A DNA stretch of 64,000 nucleotides from assembly GCA_029959085.1 (NCBI GenBank), contig JARWIR010000008.1, forward strand, positions 22,306,001 to 22,370,000, read 5' to 3'. The position numbers were made by a program, and so were the translations under genes. The number at the start of each line of letters is the position of its first letter. The stretch's first letter is position 1. This document shows, one piece after another, positions 47,072-58,196 of this stretch. Under the pieces are notes generated by a model, which was given only the letters and a program-made list of their open reading frames with translations, was not told the DNA's origin and ran no database searches. This DNA comes from Nemophila menziesii (lineage: Eukaryota > Streptophyta > Magnoliopsida > Boraginales > Hydrophyllaceae).

Positions 47072-48268
47072 CTAGTTGTGGGGGAGACTCGATAGATGGT
47101 TTCTTTTTAGGTGCGATCTCCCAGGCTCTCGGACTGGCTCATAGGTGAGATGCCTGTGTTTCATAGTTCCGAAATTCAAAGCAGCTACGGTTTCGGTTAG
47201 TTCTTCCATCAATTCTGGTAAGTCAAGTGTTAGGGATGCTTGCAAGATATCGTTAACATTAATACAATCAAACGTTTCCTGCGTAGTCAAATCGAGTACA
47301 TCCATTCGGAAACACTCTTCAGGAATATCTGGAAACTTCATGGCCCTAAACACGTTGAACTTTACCGTCTCGTCTTGGATTCGCATGGTTAATTCGCCGT
47401 TTTCTACATCAATAACAGTACGCCCCGTGGCTAGGAATGGTCGACCCAAGATGATGGGGACATTCCTATCCGCGTCGTATTCAAGAATTACAAAATCAAC
47501 TGGAAAAATTAACGTACCTGCCTTGACGAGGACACCTTCGATTCGTCCCTCTGGATGAGCGAGGGATCTATCAGCCATTTGTAGGATCATGGAAGTTGGT
47601 CTAGCGTTTCCTATCTTCAGTTTTTTGAAAATTGACTTGGGCATCAAATTGATACTCGTGACCAAGTCACACAAAGCTTTCCCTTGCCACTCATTACCAA
47701 TAGAAATAGGAATCGTGAAACTCCCAGGATCAAGTAGTTTAGGTGGCAACTTACTTTGGCATATAGCGCTGCATTCATCTGGCAATCCTATCATCTTATT
47801 CTCACGGTATGGTCTCTTGTTAGTAATGGCTCTTTTCAGAAATTTAACGTACTTCGGAACATCGCGTATAGCATCTAAGAACGGAACGTTAATATTGAGA
47901 CCACGTACCATATTCAAGAAATTCTGATATTCTGCCATGTCTCCTTTCTTCTGAACTCTGGAGGGAAAAGGTGGAGGAGGTCGGGTTTCTGTAACATCTT
48001 TAAATTTTGTCTTTTCCGGAATCTTCTCCACTTCAATTATTTCAGGTTCATCTTCTTTCTCTTCCACATCTTTTACCGGTTTCTATTTTACAGTTGTTTC
48101 TTTTTCTTTCATCACGGGAAAAGGAGGTGGAGCGAGCTTCTTACCATTTCGAAGTGTTACTGCATTATAATCTTTTCTTTGCTTAGGTTCTTCAGTGACA
48201 CTTGGTAATTGTCCTTGCTGACGTTGATTTAATTGCTTATTTATCTGAGCCATCTGAGTTTCCATCAA
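47072..48268 (-). pseudogene. pol: Gag-pol linker and aspartic protease of the young Athila element
   Basis: The frame continues from gag after a TAA, runs through 'YNAVTLRNGKKLAPPPFP', meets a TAG at 48083-48085, then goes on to 'LPPKLLDPGSFTIP' and the protease. The active site reads 'ALCDLVTSINLMP'. Relatives, including the old element here, have Gly two residues after the Asp, and here it is Val, which should abolish activity. 'VPIILGRPFLATGRTVID' follows as the second conserved block. A frameshift near 47120 separates it from the RT frame. It would process the polyprotein in an active element. Confidence 0.9.
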
Positions 48269-48304
48269 TTTAAGTGATGCGGTGGTAGATTGTTGAATGT
48301 TGAT

Positions 48305-49552
48305 TTATGTTGTCAAGGTTTGCTGAACATCTAATGCACCTTCTTGAGGTTGAGCATGTAGAGCTTTCTGGTTCATGGTTTCGGCATAAGCATCTTGAGG
48401 AGGTTGTCTCTGAGATTGATTTCTGTATGCTTGTCCACCTTGGTAGTTGTTCTGAGGTCTTGGTTGAAAGTTGTTTCCTTGGGGACGTGATTGATATGCA
48501 TAGGTTAAATTAGCAGCCCCATTTGGATTCGAATATTGGAAACCCAGATGGTTTCTATTCGGTTGATAACCTTGACCACTTGAGTTATAATTTCCTCGGT
48601 TGGACACGAACATTACGGATTCTGGATTATTTTGACAGGTCTCCCAATCATGATCTTGTGTACCGCAGTTAGAACATCCATAAACTTCTTGTGTAACATT
48701 AACATCTGCTCTTCTACCGGTAACACTTTTTGTAACAGCTAGAGTAAGCTGTTTCAGTTGCTGTTCGAGTTTGTTTTCTATGGCGGTGAATTTTTCTTCA
48801 ATCAGTGAAATACTTCCACCTCGGACAGGTGTTCTTACGGTATTCCAACCTAGTTCATTCGTTACAGTTTTATTCAAAATAATCTTGGCATGGACTGGTT
48901 GTACCCGTAAAAATGCACCACCACAGAGCAAGTCTAGATCCTTTCTTGAAGAGCCATCAAGTCCTCGGTAAAATATCTTCATCTGTTGAACTTCTGTGAG
49001 GCCATGATCGGGGACTCTTCTTAAGAAAATCTGAAATCTCTTCCAACTTCTACCCAAAGTCTCGTCTTCCTCTTGTTTGAATGATGTTATTTCAACTTGC
49101 GCATCTAATCTCATATTCGTAGGGTAGTATCTATCGAAGAACGCGGTTTGTAATGCGTCCCATGTTGTAATTGTTCCGGGTTCTTGAGAATCATGCCACT
49201 CACTTGCTCCATCAATAACGAAGTATCTAAAATTATCAAAATACATTTGCTCTTTAGTTACTCCTTGCGTAATATAAGAATCGCAAATTTGTATGAGCTT
49301 CTGTACAGCACGGATTGGATCTTCGCTAGGTGCTCCTCGGAAATTGCCATAACTTTGAAACTGAGATAACATACCAGGATCGGGTCTGAATCTCTCGACA
49401 TTAATATTTGCAGGGCCAATTCCGAGGGCAGGAGCTCGAAACAGAGCTTTTTCAGGGCCATTGATGAACCACAGATCATTGTTTTGAGCTTGGGGAGTAG
49501 CAGGAACAAGAGGAGGGTTGAGTTGTTGATCTTCAACTTGGTCTTCAGCCAT
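48305..49552 (-). CDS. gag: Gag of the young Athila element
   Basis: A 415-residue open frame. The Retrotrans_gag capsid domain covers about residues 75-220 ('DPIRAVQKLIQICDSYI', 'TTWDALQTAFFDRYYP'), then a helical stretch, then a zinc knuckle 'CSNCGTQDHDWETC' at about 293-306. A Gln/Asn/Gly-rich tail follows. The start at 49552 was chosen from the open frame. A different frame just upstream (49665-49553) encodes a basic, Glu-rich segment resembling the gag N-terminus of the old element, so a small frameshift may have removed the true N-terminus. It ends at a TAA that replaces a sense codon in the gag-pol frame. Confidence 0.88.
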   Translation of the reverse strand: MAEDQVEDQQLNPPLVPATPQAQNNDLWFINGPEKALFRAPALGIGPANINVERFRPDPGMLSQFQSYGNFRGAPSEDPIRAVQKLIQICDSYITQGVTKEQMYFDNFRYFVIDGASEWHDSQEPGTITTWDALQTAFFDRYYPTNMRLDAQVEITSFKQEEDETLGRSWKRFQIFLRRVPDHGLTEVQQMKIFYRGLDGSSRKDLDLLCGGAFLRVQPVHAKIILNKTVTNELGWNTVRTPVRGGSISLIEEKFTAIENKLEQQLKQLTLAVTKSVTGRRADVNVTQEVYGCSNCGTQDHDWETCQNNPESVMFVSNRGNYNSSGQGYQPNRNHLGFQYSNPNGAANLTYAYQSRPQGNNFQPRPQNNYQGGQAYRNQSQRQPPQDAYAETMNQKALHAQPQEGALDVQQTLTT

Positions 49553-49786
49553 TGTTTCTCTTCTAATTGCTCCTCTAACTCTTTTGCTATAGCATCTCCC
49601 TTTCTTTTATTTGCTTCTCGAACTAGGTTTTTGGGATTTGCAAGAATCACGATATCTTCACGCATAAACCAAAACCTGTAAACCTGAGAAAGAAAGACAA
49701 CCCAAAGCGTAAAACTGAAAAATAAAACTAAAACTAAACTAACAATTAAACTACTAAAAAATTAACACCGGGGTCACACGCTACCG

Positions 49787-49804
49787 TCCCCGGCAGCGGC
49801 GCCA
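49787..49804 (-). promoter_or_regulatory. Primer-binding site (tRNA-Asp type), young element
   Basis: Minus strand TGGCGCCGCTGCCGGGGA lies six bases inside the 5' LTR. It complements the 3' end of plant tRNA-Asp, as I recall it, at 17 of 18 positions. This primer is characteristic of the Athila/Tat lineages. Confidence 0.9.
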
Positions 49805-49810
49805 AAAACT

Positions 49811-51583
49811 TGGTGGGTCCTGGTGTGCTATAAAATAAAAGTGTGAAAATAAAGGAACCACTTAACCGCAAGTGTACGGTTGTCCAAGTAATATTCGATA
49901 AATCGAGTTCGTTCACAGGGACGGATTAGGCACAACTCAGGTATTAATCAAAAAGTAAGAATAATTTCTTAACAGAAAAAATAAAGTAAAGATTTTTGTT
50001 TGGTTTTTATAAATTAAAAGATGCAAATAACGTAAAGACTAAAATTAAATTAACAGAAAGGAAATAAAGCAAATAAACGACTAACTTCAGATAAGAGAGA
50101 TACTTGAGTCTCGCAAAGTAATCCACTTAATCAATATAATCTATGCTATGTTTAAGGGTAAACTTGAAATTATAATATTAGTCGGGACTCTAATATCTCC
50201 TAGCCCCCTGTCGGGTGGACCTAGAAGCTATCCTAAAGTATCATAAACACCTGTATGGTCGAATATGCCTCTTCGGATGATATGAATTTACCTCTTTGGC
50301 TATATAACTAGTTAAGCCTGTCGGTCAATAACGGACATTACACGGGTATTACCTAGGTCTGTACTCAAACCCCCCTGTCGGATGATCACTTCGCCACTAA
50401 AGTGAATAGCCCAAATACTAACAGCTAATTCTAGTTGTTCCTAAAAGAATTAGTAATGAAAACAAAGTAATATCCAATATATATAAAACTCAATTCAGTT
50501 TAAATCTAAACAATCTCAAATTCAAAACATAGATTCATTAATTAAGGTTCATCCCTTTAATGTGATTCTCAAGTATAAAGAAATTTAGCTCATGATGAAA
50601 TTAAAGACTAACATAAAATAAAAGGAATTCATGTTCAATTACAAGAAAGAAATAAATAACCTAGAGGGTTGAATGACTATTGTTGGAAGAACAGAATTTC
50701 TCCAGCTTCTAGCTTCTTCTCTCCTGCTTGCTCTGACTTGAAAACCTTAAGCCTCTTGTTTAATTCTCTGAAGTGTGTGAAAGTAGGAGGTTAAGGGGTG
50801 TATTTATAGGTGTTGGAGGACCCTAGGTCGAATTTGCTTGGAGTGGAAGACAAGTTAAAGACTCTTAAATTCGTAGCCCTAAATTCTAGGAAAGGTAAGA
50901 TTCTTCACCTGATTTGATTTGGTCATATCTTTTTCAATACTTATCCGTTTGAGAAGTTCCAATATATGAAACTGCTTGTCTTGGAAAGAGCTTTCTATTG
51001 GTGCAGACCACTCGTCCAGATTCCTAGCCAATCCTGAGTTATGAATTAATCTTTAAAACGTGGCTGGAATTTCAGATTCACAGGACAGCTTTATCTTTTC
51101 CTTCTTTGAATATATTTCCTAAATCTTCTTATTTCCATGTAAATCTTCTTTCCTTTAATCCTTTATCTTGACTTGGTCTCTAAGTAATTACCATTTATCT
51201 TTTAAAGCTTCACATTAAATAAATAATTAAACCGCATATGCTTAAAAAGAATAAATCAATAAATCAAGAAACGAAATAGGAAAGTGCACTCTAAAAATAG
51301 AAACTCGAGTAAAAATCATTTCCTAACACTCTAAAATACACTAAGACTTTATTCTCACTTCTTCTCCTTGGATTGGTCTTTCATAAAATTCAAGAACCAA
51401 TTAACTTTGCATTAAAAACAATCAAATTTACGCACAAAAGCTCAGATTCTGCAAATAGTTAATTTCCAAAGGGAGGAAGTGCAATATGATCAATTAAGCC
51501 TAAAAGTCTATCAAATAAGTCATTTATTCACCTAAAAGGATGTCTCCAAGGGGCTAATACTTAGAACAAATAGGGAGACATCA
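49811..51583 (-). repeat. 5' LTR of the young Athila element
   Basis: The plus strand starts TGGTGGGTCCTGGTGTG and ends gggagacatca, followed by the target duplication AATGG. On the minus strand it runs TG to CA. A TATA box (minus CCTATAAATACA) at 50799-50810 marks the likely transcription start region. Confidence 0.95.
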
Positions 51584-52359
51584 AATGGTAACTCTTTCTT
51601 TTCTATTCTTGAGACTCTCTCAGTATGAGCCACAGTCTCTTTTCTGGCTTCTACAACCGCTTCTTTTTCAAGAATAACTTGCGTAAAAACTTGTTGCGGT
51701 GTAAGCCCTTTCTTTGCAATCTCAAGCATTTAGGCGTCGATGTTCTCAGGAGTATACGCCTCTACAAATGTCTTGAGTTCAATGTCACCCTTTGGATTCG
51801 TATGAGGAATGGGTGGTGACACTGTTTCTACAATAGTTGGTGGTGATTCCACCTTCTCTTCTTCTTTCTCTTGCACAGCAGGTGCAACTTCTACTCTCGG
51901 TTCTTTTGAGGCTTCTTCCTTTTTCTTTTTAGCTCTCTCTGCTTGTAACTTCAATACCGATCTAATCTCTTCTTGCATATCTCTCAGAAGCTGTATGTAA
52001 TCAGATCCTTCTTCTGCTTTTTTATCCTCAGAACAGTCAGAGTCCACGGGGCTAGACTTGGTTGGTTCTTCTTCGTAACTAGGGACTTCCACGGCAATCT
52101 CTGCAGCATGCAGTACTTCCTTCTTCTCTTCAATCTCAAGGCCTATAGCCTTGCAAGCTTCGAACCCAACATTGCCATCACCCCCTCCGATAGCCTTTAA
52201 TTTACGTGCTTCCATAATATTCGTTAGAACCTTGTTCATTTGATCTACTTGCGTACCTAAAATCTGAATTGAAGCTTCTTGTTCTCTTAACTTCTCATTC
52301 TGTGAATTCATACTAGTGGTCATAAGATCCATAAATTTCTTCAGTTGTTGATCACCCAC
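51584..52359 (-). pseudogene. Gag-protease linker of the old Athila element
   Basis: A 209-residue frame (52359-51730) with heptad-like helices ('SQNEKLREQEASIQILG'), acidic Glu/Lys-rich stretches and a Pro/Val-rich part. A TAA follows, and the same frame continues until the young element's LTR at 51583. It precedes the protease, whose remainder is at 39825. The reading phase on the two sides matches when one copy of the target duplication is counted. Confidence 0.8.
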
Positions 52360-53679
52360 AACTCCTTCTTAAGGATATCGGGTAGTGCTTTCCGAGCTAA
52401 AGCATCGGTATATACATCATTAACAGGTTGTTGTGGTGGAGCAGGTCGATTATAATTTTGATTTTCCTGATATGGAGCTTGACCTCTTGGTTGGAAAGAG
52501 TTATTCTGGGGGCGAGGTTGATAATGACCTGGATTAGCGGCCCCCTGTGGATTTGAATATTGCATACCCGGATGATTTCTGTTATTAAACTGGTAATTCC
52601 CTCGGTTGGATATGAAATAAACAGATACTGGAATCCTTCGCACTCTTCCCATGTATGATTTGGTACCCCACACTGTGGACAACCTTGTGCTTCTTGCACT
52701 ACATTTGTTGCGGCTAAATTCTTCTGCATCTCAAGCTTAAATTCTTTGATTTGGTTTTCTAATGCGGCAAATTGAGCTGAGGATGCAGTATCTGCGTCTA
52801 AACGAAGCGTACCTCTGGTATTTGTAATAGGAGCTCGCGAAAGTGGCCAACTCCTTTCTGTTTCTATGATATTTTCCAGACCTTCGGCTGCTTCCTTAGG
52901 ATCCATGGACACAAAATATCCCTTTCCAATATTATCTACCCTCAATCTACTTTTGGCAATGATACCTTGATAGAATATAGCAAGTTGTAAAGATGGGGTG
53001 TAACCGTGGAGTGGACATCTAGCTAACTTCTGCTGAGACCTTATCCATGCGTCTCGTACTTCTTCTCCATTCTCTTGGTAAAACTTAGCAAGCTCGCTTT
53101 GATCTTTGAGTCGCATACTCTTTAAGTAAAAACGGTTAAAGAAAGCGGCTTGAAGTTCTGTCCAAGACTTGATTGAATCTGGTGGTTGTATGTCTAGCCA
53201 ATCACCAGCTTTATCGGTCAGAAAGAATGAAAACATGTGACAATACAGTTGCTCGCGTGTAATGCCAGGAGTAACATAGGCATCACAAATCTGCATGAAC
53301 TTCTGAATCGCTCTTACCGGATCTTGCGTTGCTGCACCACTATAAAGTCCAAAACTTTATAATTGATGAGCATACACAGATCGGGTCTAAATCTAATATT
53401 TTGGAGCTCTGGAGGACGATAACCTAATGGTTGAACATGAAAAGGTGCTTCTAAGCTTGGAAGATCTTGTTCAACTCGATTCTGAACATTATTGTGGTTT
53501 CTGTTATCTCCTGCTGGTGGTATTGGTAATTGTCCTTGAGGACCAAGTGCTGGATCTATGGGATCTACTGGATCTTGTAAGTCTGTCATGGCTCTTCTCA
53601 GGGCTCTCTCTTCTCTAACTCGTTTGCTATAAGGTATGAAGCTCCTTTCGGGCTCCGGGAGAGGAGGCACAAAATACAC
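52341..53679 (-). pseudogene. gag: Gag of the old Athila element, two frameshifts
   Basis: The first frame (53679-53314) has an N-terminal segment with 'RVREERALRRAMTDLQDP' and a Pro-rich stretch. A one-base shift near 53355 leads to the capsid frame (53296-52397 and before) with 'TREQLYCHMFSFFLTDKA' and 'SWTELQAAFFNRFYLKSM'. The zinc knuckle is 'CPQCGVPNHTWEEC'. A second shift near 52635 leads to 52682-52341 with a Gln/Asn/Pro-rich tail. Domain order is as in the young gag. The shifts make it nonfunctional. Confidence 0.88.
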
Positions 53680-53815
53680 TGTTCAAAACCTGAAAAGGAC
53701 TAAAACAAACCAACAAGCGTAAATCCAGAAAAAAAAAAGATAAACTGAAAATAAAAATTTAACTAAAAACTACTACTACTGAAAATAAATAGCCCACACG
53801 CTAACGAGGCACAAG

Positions 53816-53833
53816 TCCCCGGAAGCGGCGCCA
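53816..53833 (-). promoter_or_regulatory. Primer-binding site (tRNA-Asp type), old element
   Basis: Minus strand TGGCGCCGCTTCCGGGGA lies six bases inside the 5' LTR. It is the same site as in the young element with one further difference. Confidence 0.88.
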
Positions 53834-53839
53834 AAAACT

Positions 53840-55350
53840 TGGTGTAGCCTAGGGTGTGATAAGAATATGATAAAAAAATACGAGAAACAATGCACTAAAT
53901 CACCCTAGACAATCACGATACTGCAAGTATTACAGGACGTATGCAAGTTTTAATGATAAGCCAAATTCGTTCTCAGGGACTTAGTGTGTTATACGAATGA
54001 GCAAATAATCAGAGTAGCAATACTTAATTAAAAGATAGAAACTAAATACGATGATTGAGAGATTAATAATTAAACTAAATAAAAGTAAAGACAAGTAAAT
54101 AAATATGAGAAATATAAGATGAGAGAAGTATAGCTTAGGTGTTTGCTAGTATGCACTAATCCTTCTAATTCTTTCTATCAATTCTAGTTAATAAGGGAGA
54201 TAATAGCTCTTAGATATATAGTCAGTATTCTAAATTCCCATACCTTATACCTTGAGAGCAACTAAAGGGGCTACGACACAACCACGAGGCGACCTTAAAT
54301 AGGATTATCCTACGCTACTAGGTTCTTAAGTAGTCTTTCCTTCAATTGGTGATATGGTGGTTAAAACAAACCCTAATGACTATCCAGATAGCCGTGGTGT
54401 TGTCAGGACCAATTCCTTATTCTAGACGTTTATGTGGTGTTCCAATAATTAGACACCCCTTTCGGGTGACCATCTAACTACTATTATGAAAGCCTAAAGT
54501 GATCACGTTTTGGACAGGCAATAATTCAAAGCACATAAAGCAAATATATGGTTAAGCAGCTATAATCAAATTAAAACATATAATTCCCAAAGAAACTTAG
54601 ATAGAAAGAAAATAGAATTCATAGAGTATATATAATGCAAAACCCAAGCTATGGGAAAATTAGTTCATACTTGAAAGAAATAAACTAAAAGATTGATACA
54701 AAAGTTTCATCTTACTCTCTACAATAACTAAGAATCAATATAAGGTTTAGAACTAAGCAAGGATGATTTACAAGAGTTATAAGGGTGTATTTATAGGTGT
54801 AGAGAAGCCCTAGGTCGTTTACTTGGAGTAGAAGACAAGTAATGGACTCCTAGCCCAACTCAAATTCGTTCTGCTGCTCATTTGTTTTGGCCATATTTCC
54901 TTCAATACTTATCCGGTTGATGCGTTCTTTATATCGAAATCGATCATCTCGGAAATCTCTATCTATTGGTGCAGACCATTCATCCAAATTCCTAGCCAAT
55001 CTTGAGTTATGATCTCGTCGTTGAACGTGGCTGGTGAATTTCAGATTTACTTGGCAGCTTTATCTTTTCCTTTGTAATATTTGTTACCATTATCTCTAAC
55101 TTCCATGCATATCTTCTTTCCATATCTCTTATTCTTGACTTGGCATCTAATTAATATCCATATATCTCTTTAAAGCTTCACAATAAATAAACAATTAAAC
55201 CCAATATGCTCTAAAAATAATAAATCACTAAATCAAGACATGAAATAGGAAAGTGCACTAATTCATATGAAAATCGACTAAAAATACTTCTAAAACACTA
55301 AAAATGATGTCACCAACTTATATTAAATCATCACAAATGGGGAGACATCA
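53840..55350 (-). repeat. 5' LTR of the old Athila element
   Basis: The plus strand starts TGGTGTAGCCTAGGGTG and ends ggggagacatca, followed by TTAAG. A TATA box (minus CTATAAATACA) is at 54786-54796. Confidence 0.93.
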
Positions 55351-55355
55351 TTAAG

Positions 55356-56556
55356 TCATTTGTTTTTTAGTCTATGAGTTTGGTCGAATAAGATTATGAA
55401 CTAAATTGTTTAATTATTAAGTCAAATTATTTATGAGAATAGTAATATACAAATATGAGAGATATATGGGCTTAGGATAGTATGTACCTAAGTCATTATT
55501 CAAAACATTCAACTTATACAGAGGCAATATTACTAATAGGGATAAATTAGGTTTAATAGGCCATATTTAGCTATTGAGTTCGACATTTCTTTAGAACAAT
55601 TTCTCTAAGAAGGTTGAAGAATCCCACGGAAACTTCATAAACCGAGAAGTAGAATACATTGAAGCATGTACACCTCTCGCTTGGGGTTTTTCGTGTGTCC
55701 CCTTCCCCATCATATCTTTTTTTCCGTTATTCGTGCAAATAATGTCATGATTCTTTTTTTTGGGTATGTCGGTGTAAGCTCATGATTCTCGATATGTGAT
55801 TATAAGTTTCCATGAATGGAATCCATAAATATTAGGTATTTGATTCCAATCCTCTTACCTCATGATTTAGTTAAATAATAGAATACAAAATAAATTTGGA
55901 ATAAATTCCATCGTTACTTCTCTCACTTCTGGTGTTGGCCTTTGGATCAAGGTTCAAATAAGACACATATACTTATTCATAAATATCTGACTGATTTGCC
56001 TAAAGATTTGGAGATAAGTGATTCAAGAGGGTCTAAGTGTGACGCAGAGATGACTCATCGATATTTAATTTTTTTTCCTAGGTACTTAGAGATAAATTGA
56101 TCATCGAGGGTCCAATATGACATGCAACTTCAAATATAAGAGACCTTTTGAGAGGGCATGTCTTTTCTAATACACACGAGAGCCAGAGTCTAGCCTAGAA
56201 AAAAGTGATAAAAAACACATTGAGTGTGACTAGATGCATATGGATGATTACCTCTGAAAAGGTATAATGTGACCTAGAGGTTTAGAGATATGCAAATCCT
56301 CGAGGTACGAGATTCACCTAGAGACTTAGTGATACAAGATTAATCAAGTGTCAATTGTAACCTAGATATTTAGAGATAATAGATTTATTGAGAGACGAAT
56401 ATGACCTAAAATTCTAGCGATAAAAGAATTATCATGATTAGAGCAAAACAAATTTAATTCGAAAATTGACTGTGTAAACACTCAATTATGAAAATAATAA
56501 ATGTAAAGACATGAAAACTATAATTCAATTGCTAGCATATGTATCTAATCACACCC
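55356..56556. repeat. Copy A (right part) of the ~1.55-kb tandem duplication
   Basis: It aligns with about 56970-58115 ('gagtttggtcgaataagatta' region, 'ttatacagaggcaat', 'gagaagtagaa'). The stretch from about 55960 to 56420 consists of about six degenerate ~45-bp units containing 'ttagagata' and 'tgacctag'. The segment 55960-56127 is in opposite orientation to its counterpart in copy B. Noncoding. Confidence 0.85.
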
Positions 56557-56576
56557 AGTGTGAAATATATTTTCCA

Positions 56577-58115
56577 GTAGAAAAAATATTTCTGCCTCCA
56601 CGAGCGTCCACAAGAATGTAATATTAACTTGTTTTCTTTACAGTTTTTTGCCTGTATGAGCCTCAACGGAGAGATAAGGTTGGCCCTTATAATTTATTTA
56701 GTTTTATGGTATTTATCCCCAATTTAGTAATACATATAAAAATGAACCCTTCCTCCTAAAAAAAGAGAAGGGTGATATCCCGAATCTTAATTTATCTTTT
56801 GACTTTTGTCCCCCACAAACATAAAATCTTATGTCCGCCCATGAGCCCATGTATATATAAAGTCATATAAACGACCAATTTAATCAATTACGTCCAATGG
56901 AACATACTTAATAGTACTTTAATTACTCATTAAATCAATATCAGTTAATATGTTTATTTTATGTTAGGACTGTTGTTTTTTAATCCATGAGTTTGGTCGA
57001 ATAAGATTATGAATTAAAAAGTTTGATTATTACCTTAAATTATTTTTGAGAACAGTAAAACAAAAATTTAAGGAGACATGTGGGTTTAAGATAATCTGCA
57101 CTTAACTCATTTTTCAAAACATTCAGTTTATACAGAGGCAATGTTATCAATAATAATATTCGGATTAAACATGCCATACGGGACTATTTTGAGGTCTATA
57201 TTTCTTATAACTCTTTAGAACTATCTCTCTAAAAAGGCTGAAAATCCAACAGGTATGCAATCCATAAATCGAGAAGTAGAAGACATGGAAGCATCTATAC
57301 CTCCCTCCCCTTTTGGGTTTGGTCGTGCATTATGTTATAATGCTTGATATGTGATTATAAGTCTCCATGAACGTGATATTTAAAGTAGGTATGTGAATTA
57401 ATTCCTCTTACTTAGTTCTTTAACTGAAAAATCGAATACGAAATAGATTAGGGATGAATCCCATCACCTTTTTAATCGCTTCTCGTGTTCATCTTGGGAT
57501 CGAAGTTGTAGGTCGCATTGGACCCTCAATTATCCATTTATCTCCAATTATCTAGGTCACAATTATTTGTCGATGAGTAGACTCAGTGTCACACTCAGAC
57601 CTCCTTGAATGACTTATCTCCTAACCTTTTAAGTCATTCACTCAGCCATTTATGAATAAGTATATGTGCCTTATGACCCTACAACTTCAAAGATATGAGA
57701 CTCTTCGTGAGCCAGCGTCTGGCTTAAAAAAATAAAAAGATAAAAGATAAGAAACACATTGTGTAGTAATAGATGCATATGGATCAGTATCTCCTCTAAG
57801 GCTTAACTTGGCATGGAGGTTTAAAAATATGAAAGTCCTTGAGGTACAAGGTTTAGCTTGAGATTTAAGGATTAGCGACTCATCAAGTATTGATTGTGAC
57901 CTCGAGATTTAAAGATAATAAATTTGTTGAGGGACGAATATGGCCAACAAACTTAAACTTAAGAAAATTATCATGATAGAATGTGACCTAAATTGTTAAG
58001 AGATAACGAATTAAATATCGAAGATTAAATGCGTAAACATTTAGTTTGGAGACACAAAACATAGAAAGACATAATAACTGAAATTCAATTGCATGATTAC
58101 ATATATATTTAGATA
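56577..58115. repeat. Copy B of the ~1.55-kb tandem duplication
   Basis: It corresponds to 33481-33869 plus 55356-56556. It contains an inverted internal segment (57505-57673) bounded by inverted repeats gaagttgtaggtc (57502-57514) and gaccctacaacttc (57675-57688). Noncoding. It lies just downstream of the propeller gene. Confidence 0.85.
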
Positions 58116-58196
58116 GATCCTTGGTTTCTTCTCATTCTTGCCTCGTTAAAAACCTTATTAAAGGAAAAGAGTACAAGAAAGAAGGATGTCAAGGAT

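Larger units (their letters stand above)
39826..51583 (-). mobile_element. Young Athila-type Ty3/Gypsy element nested in the old one
   Basis: LTRs lie at 39826-41587 and 49811-51583. The target duplication AATGG is present at 39821-39825 and 51584-51588. The minus-strand order is primer-binding site, gag, protease, RT, RNase H, integrase, palindrome cluster, short env-like remnant, 3' region and polypurine tract. The LTRs differ at about 10 places in the first ~310 aligned bases, far fewer than in the outer element. All pol domains are present, but six in-frame stops and a frameshift break the polyprotein, so it could only move with help. Confidence 0.95.
33870..55350 (-). mobile_element. Old Athila-type Ty3/Gypsy element, split by a younger relative
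   Basis: LTRs lie at 33870-35390 and 53840-55350, with target duplication TTAAG at 33865-33869 and 55351-55355. The element reads on the minus strand: primer-binding site, gag, a gag-protease linker, [insertion 39826-51583], protease joined to an integrase C-terminus, a palindrome cluster, an env-like/plant-transposon ORF, a long 3' region, and a polypurine tract. RT, RNase H and the integrase core are missing. The two LTRs show about 21 mismatches in the first ~220 aligned bases, clearly more than the inner element's pair. Confidence 0.92.

Noticed and set aside
47145..47558. 137-residue plus-strand frame opposite the young Athila protease
   Set aside because: It is the antisense shadow of a clear protease domain.
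49258..49665. 135-residue minus frame overlapping the young gag start as a separate gene
   Set aside because: Only its first ~38 residues resemble a gag N-terminus; the rest is the gag frame read out of phase, so it is treated as a possible frameshifted start.
55960..56420. CRISPR-like array from regularly spaced repeats
   Set aside because: The units are degenerate, contiguous and without distinct spacers, and the genome is a plant nuclear one.
33481..58115. The 1.55-kb copies as LTRs of an element containing the Athila pair
   Set aside because: Once the Athila insertion is removed the copies abut with no internal region, primer site or polypurine tract, so tandem duplication fits better.
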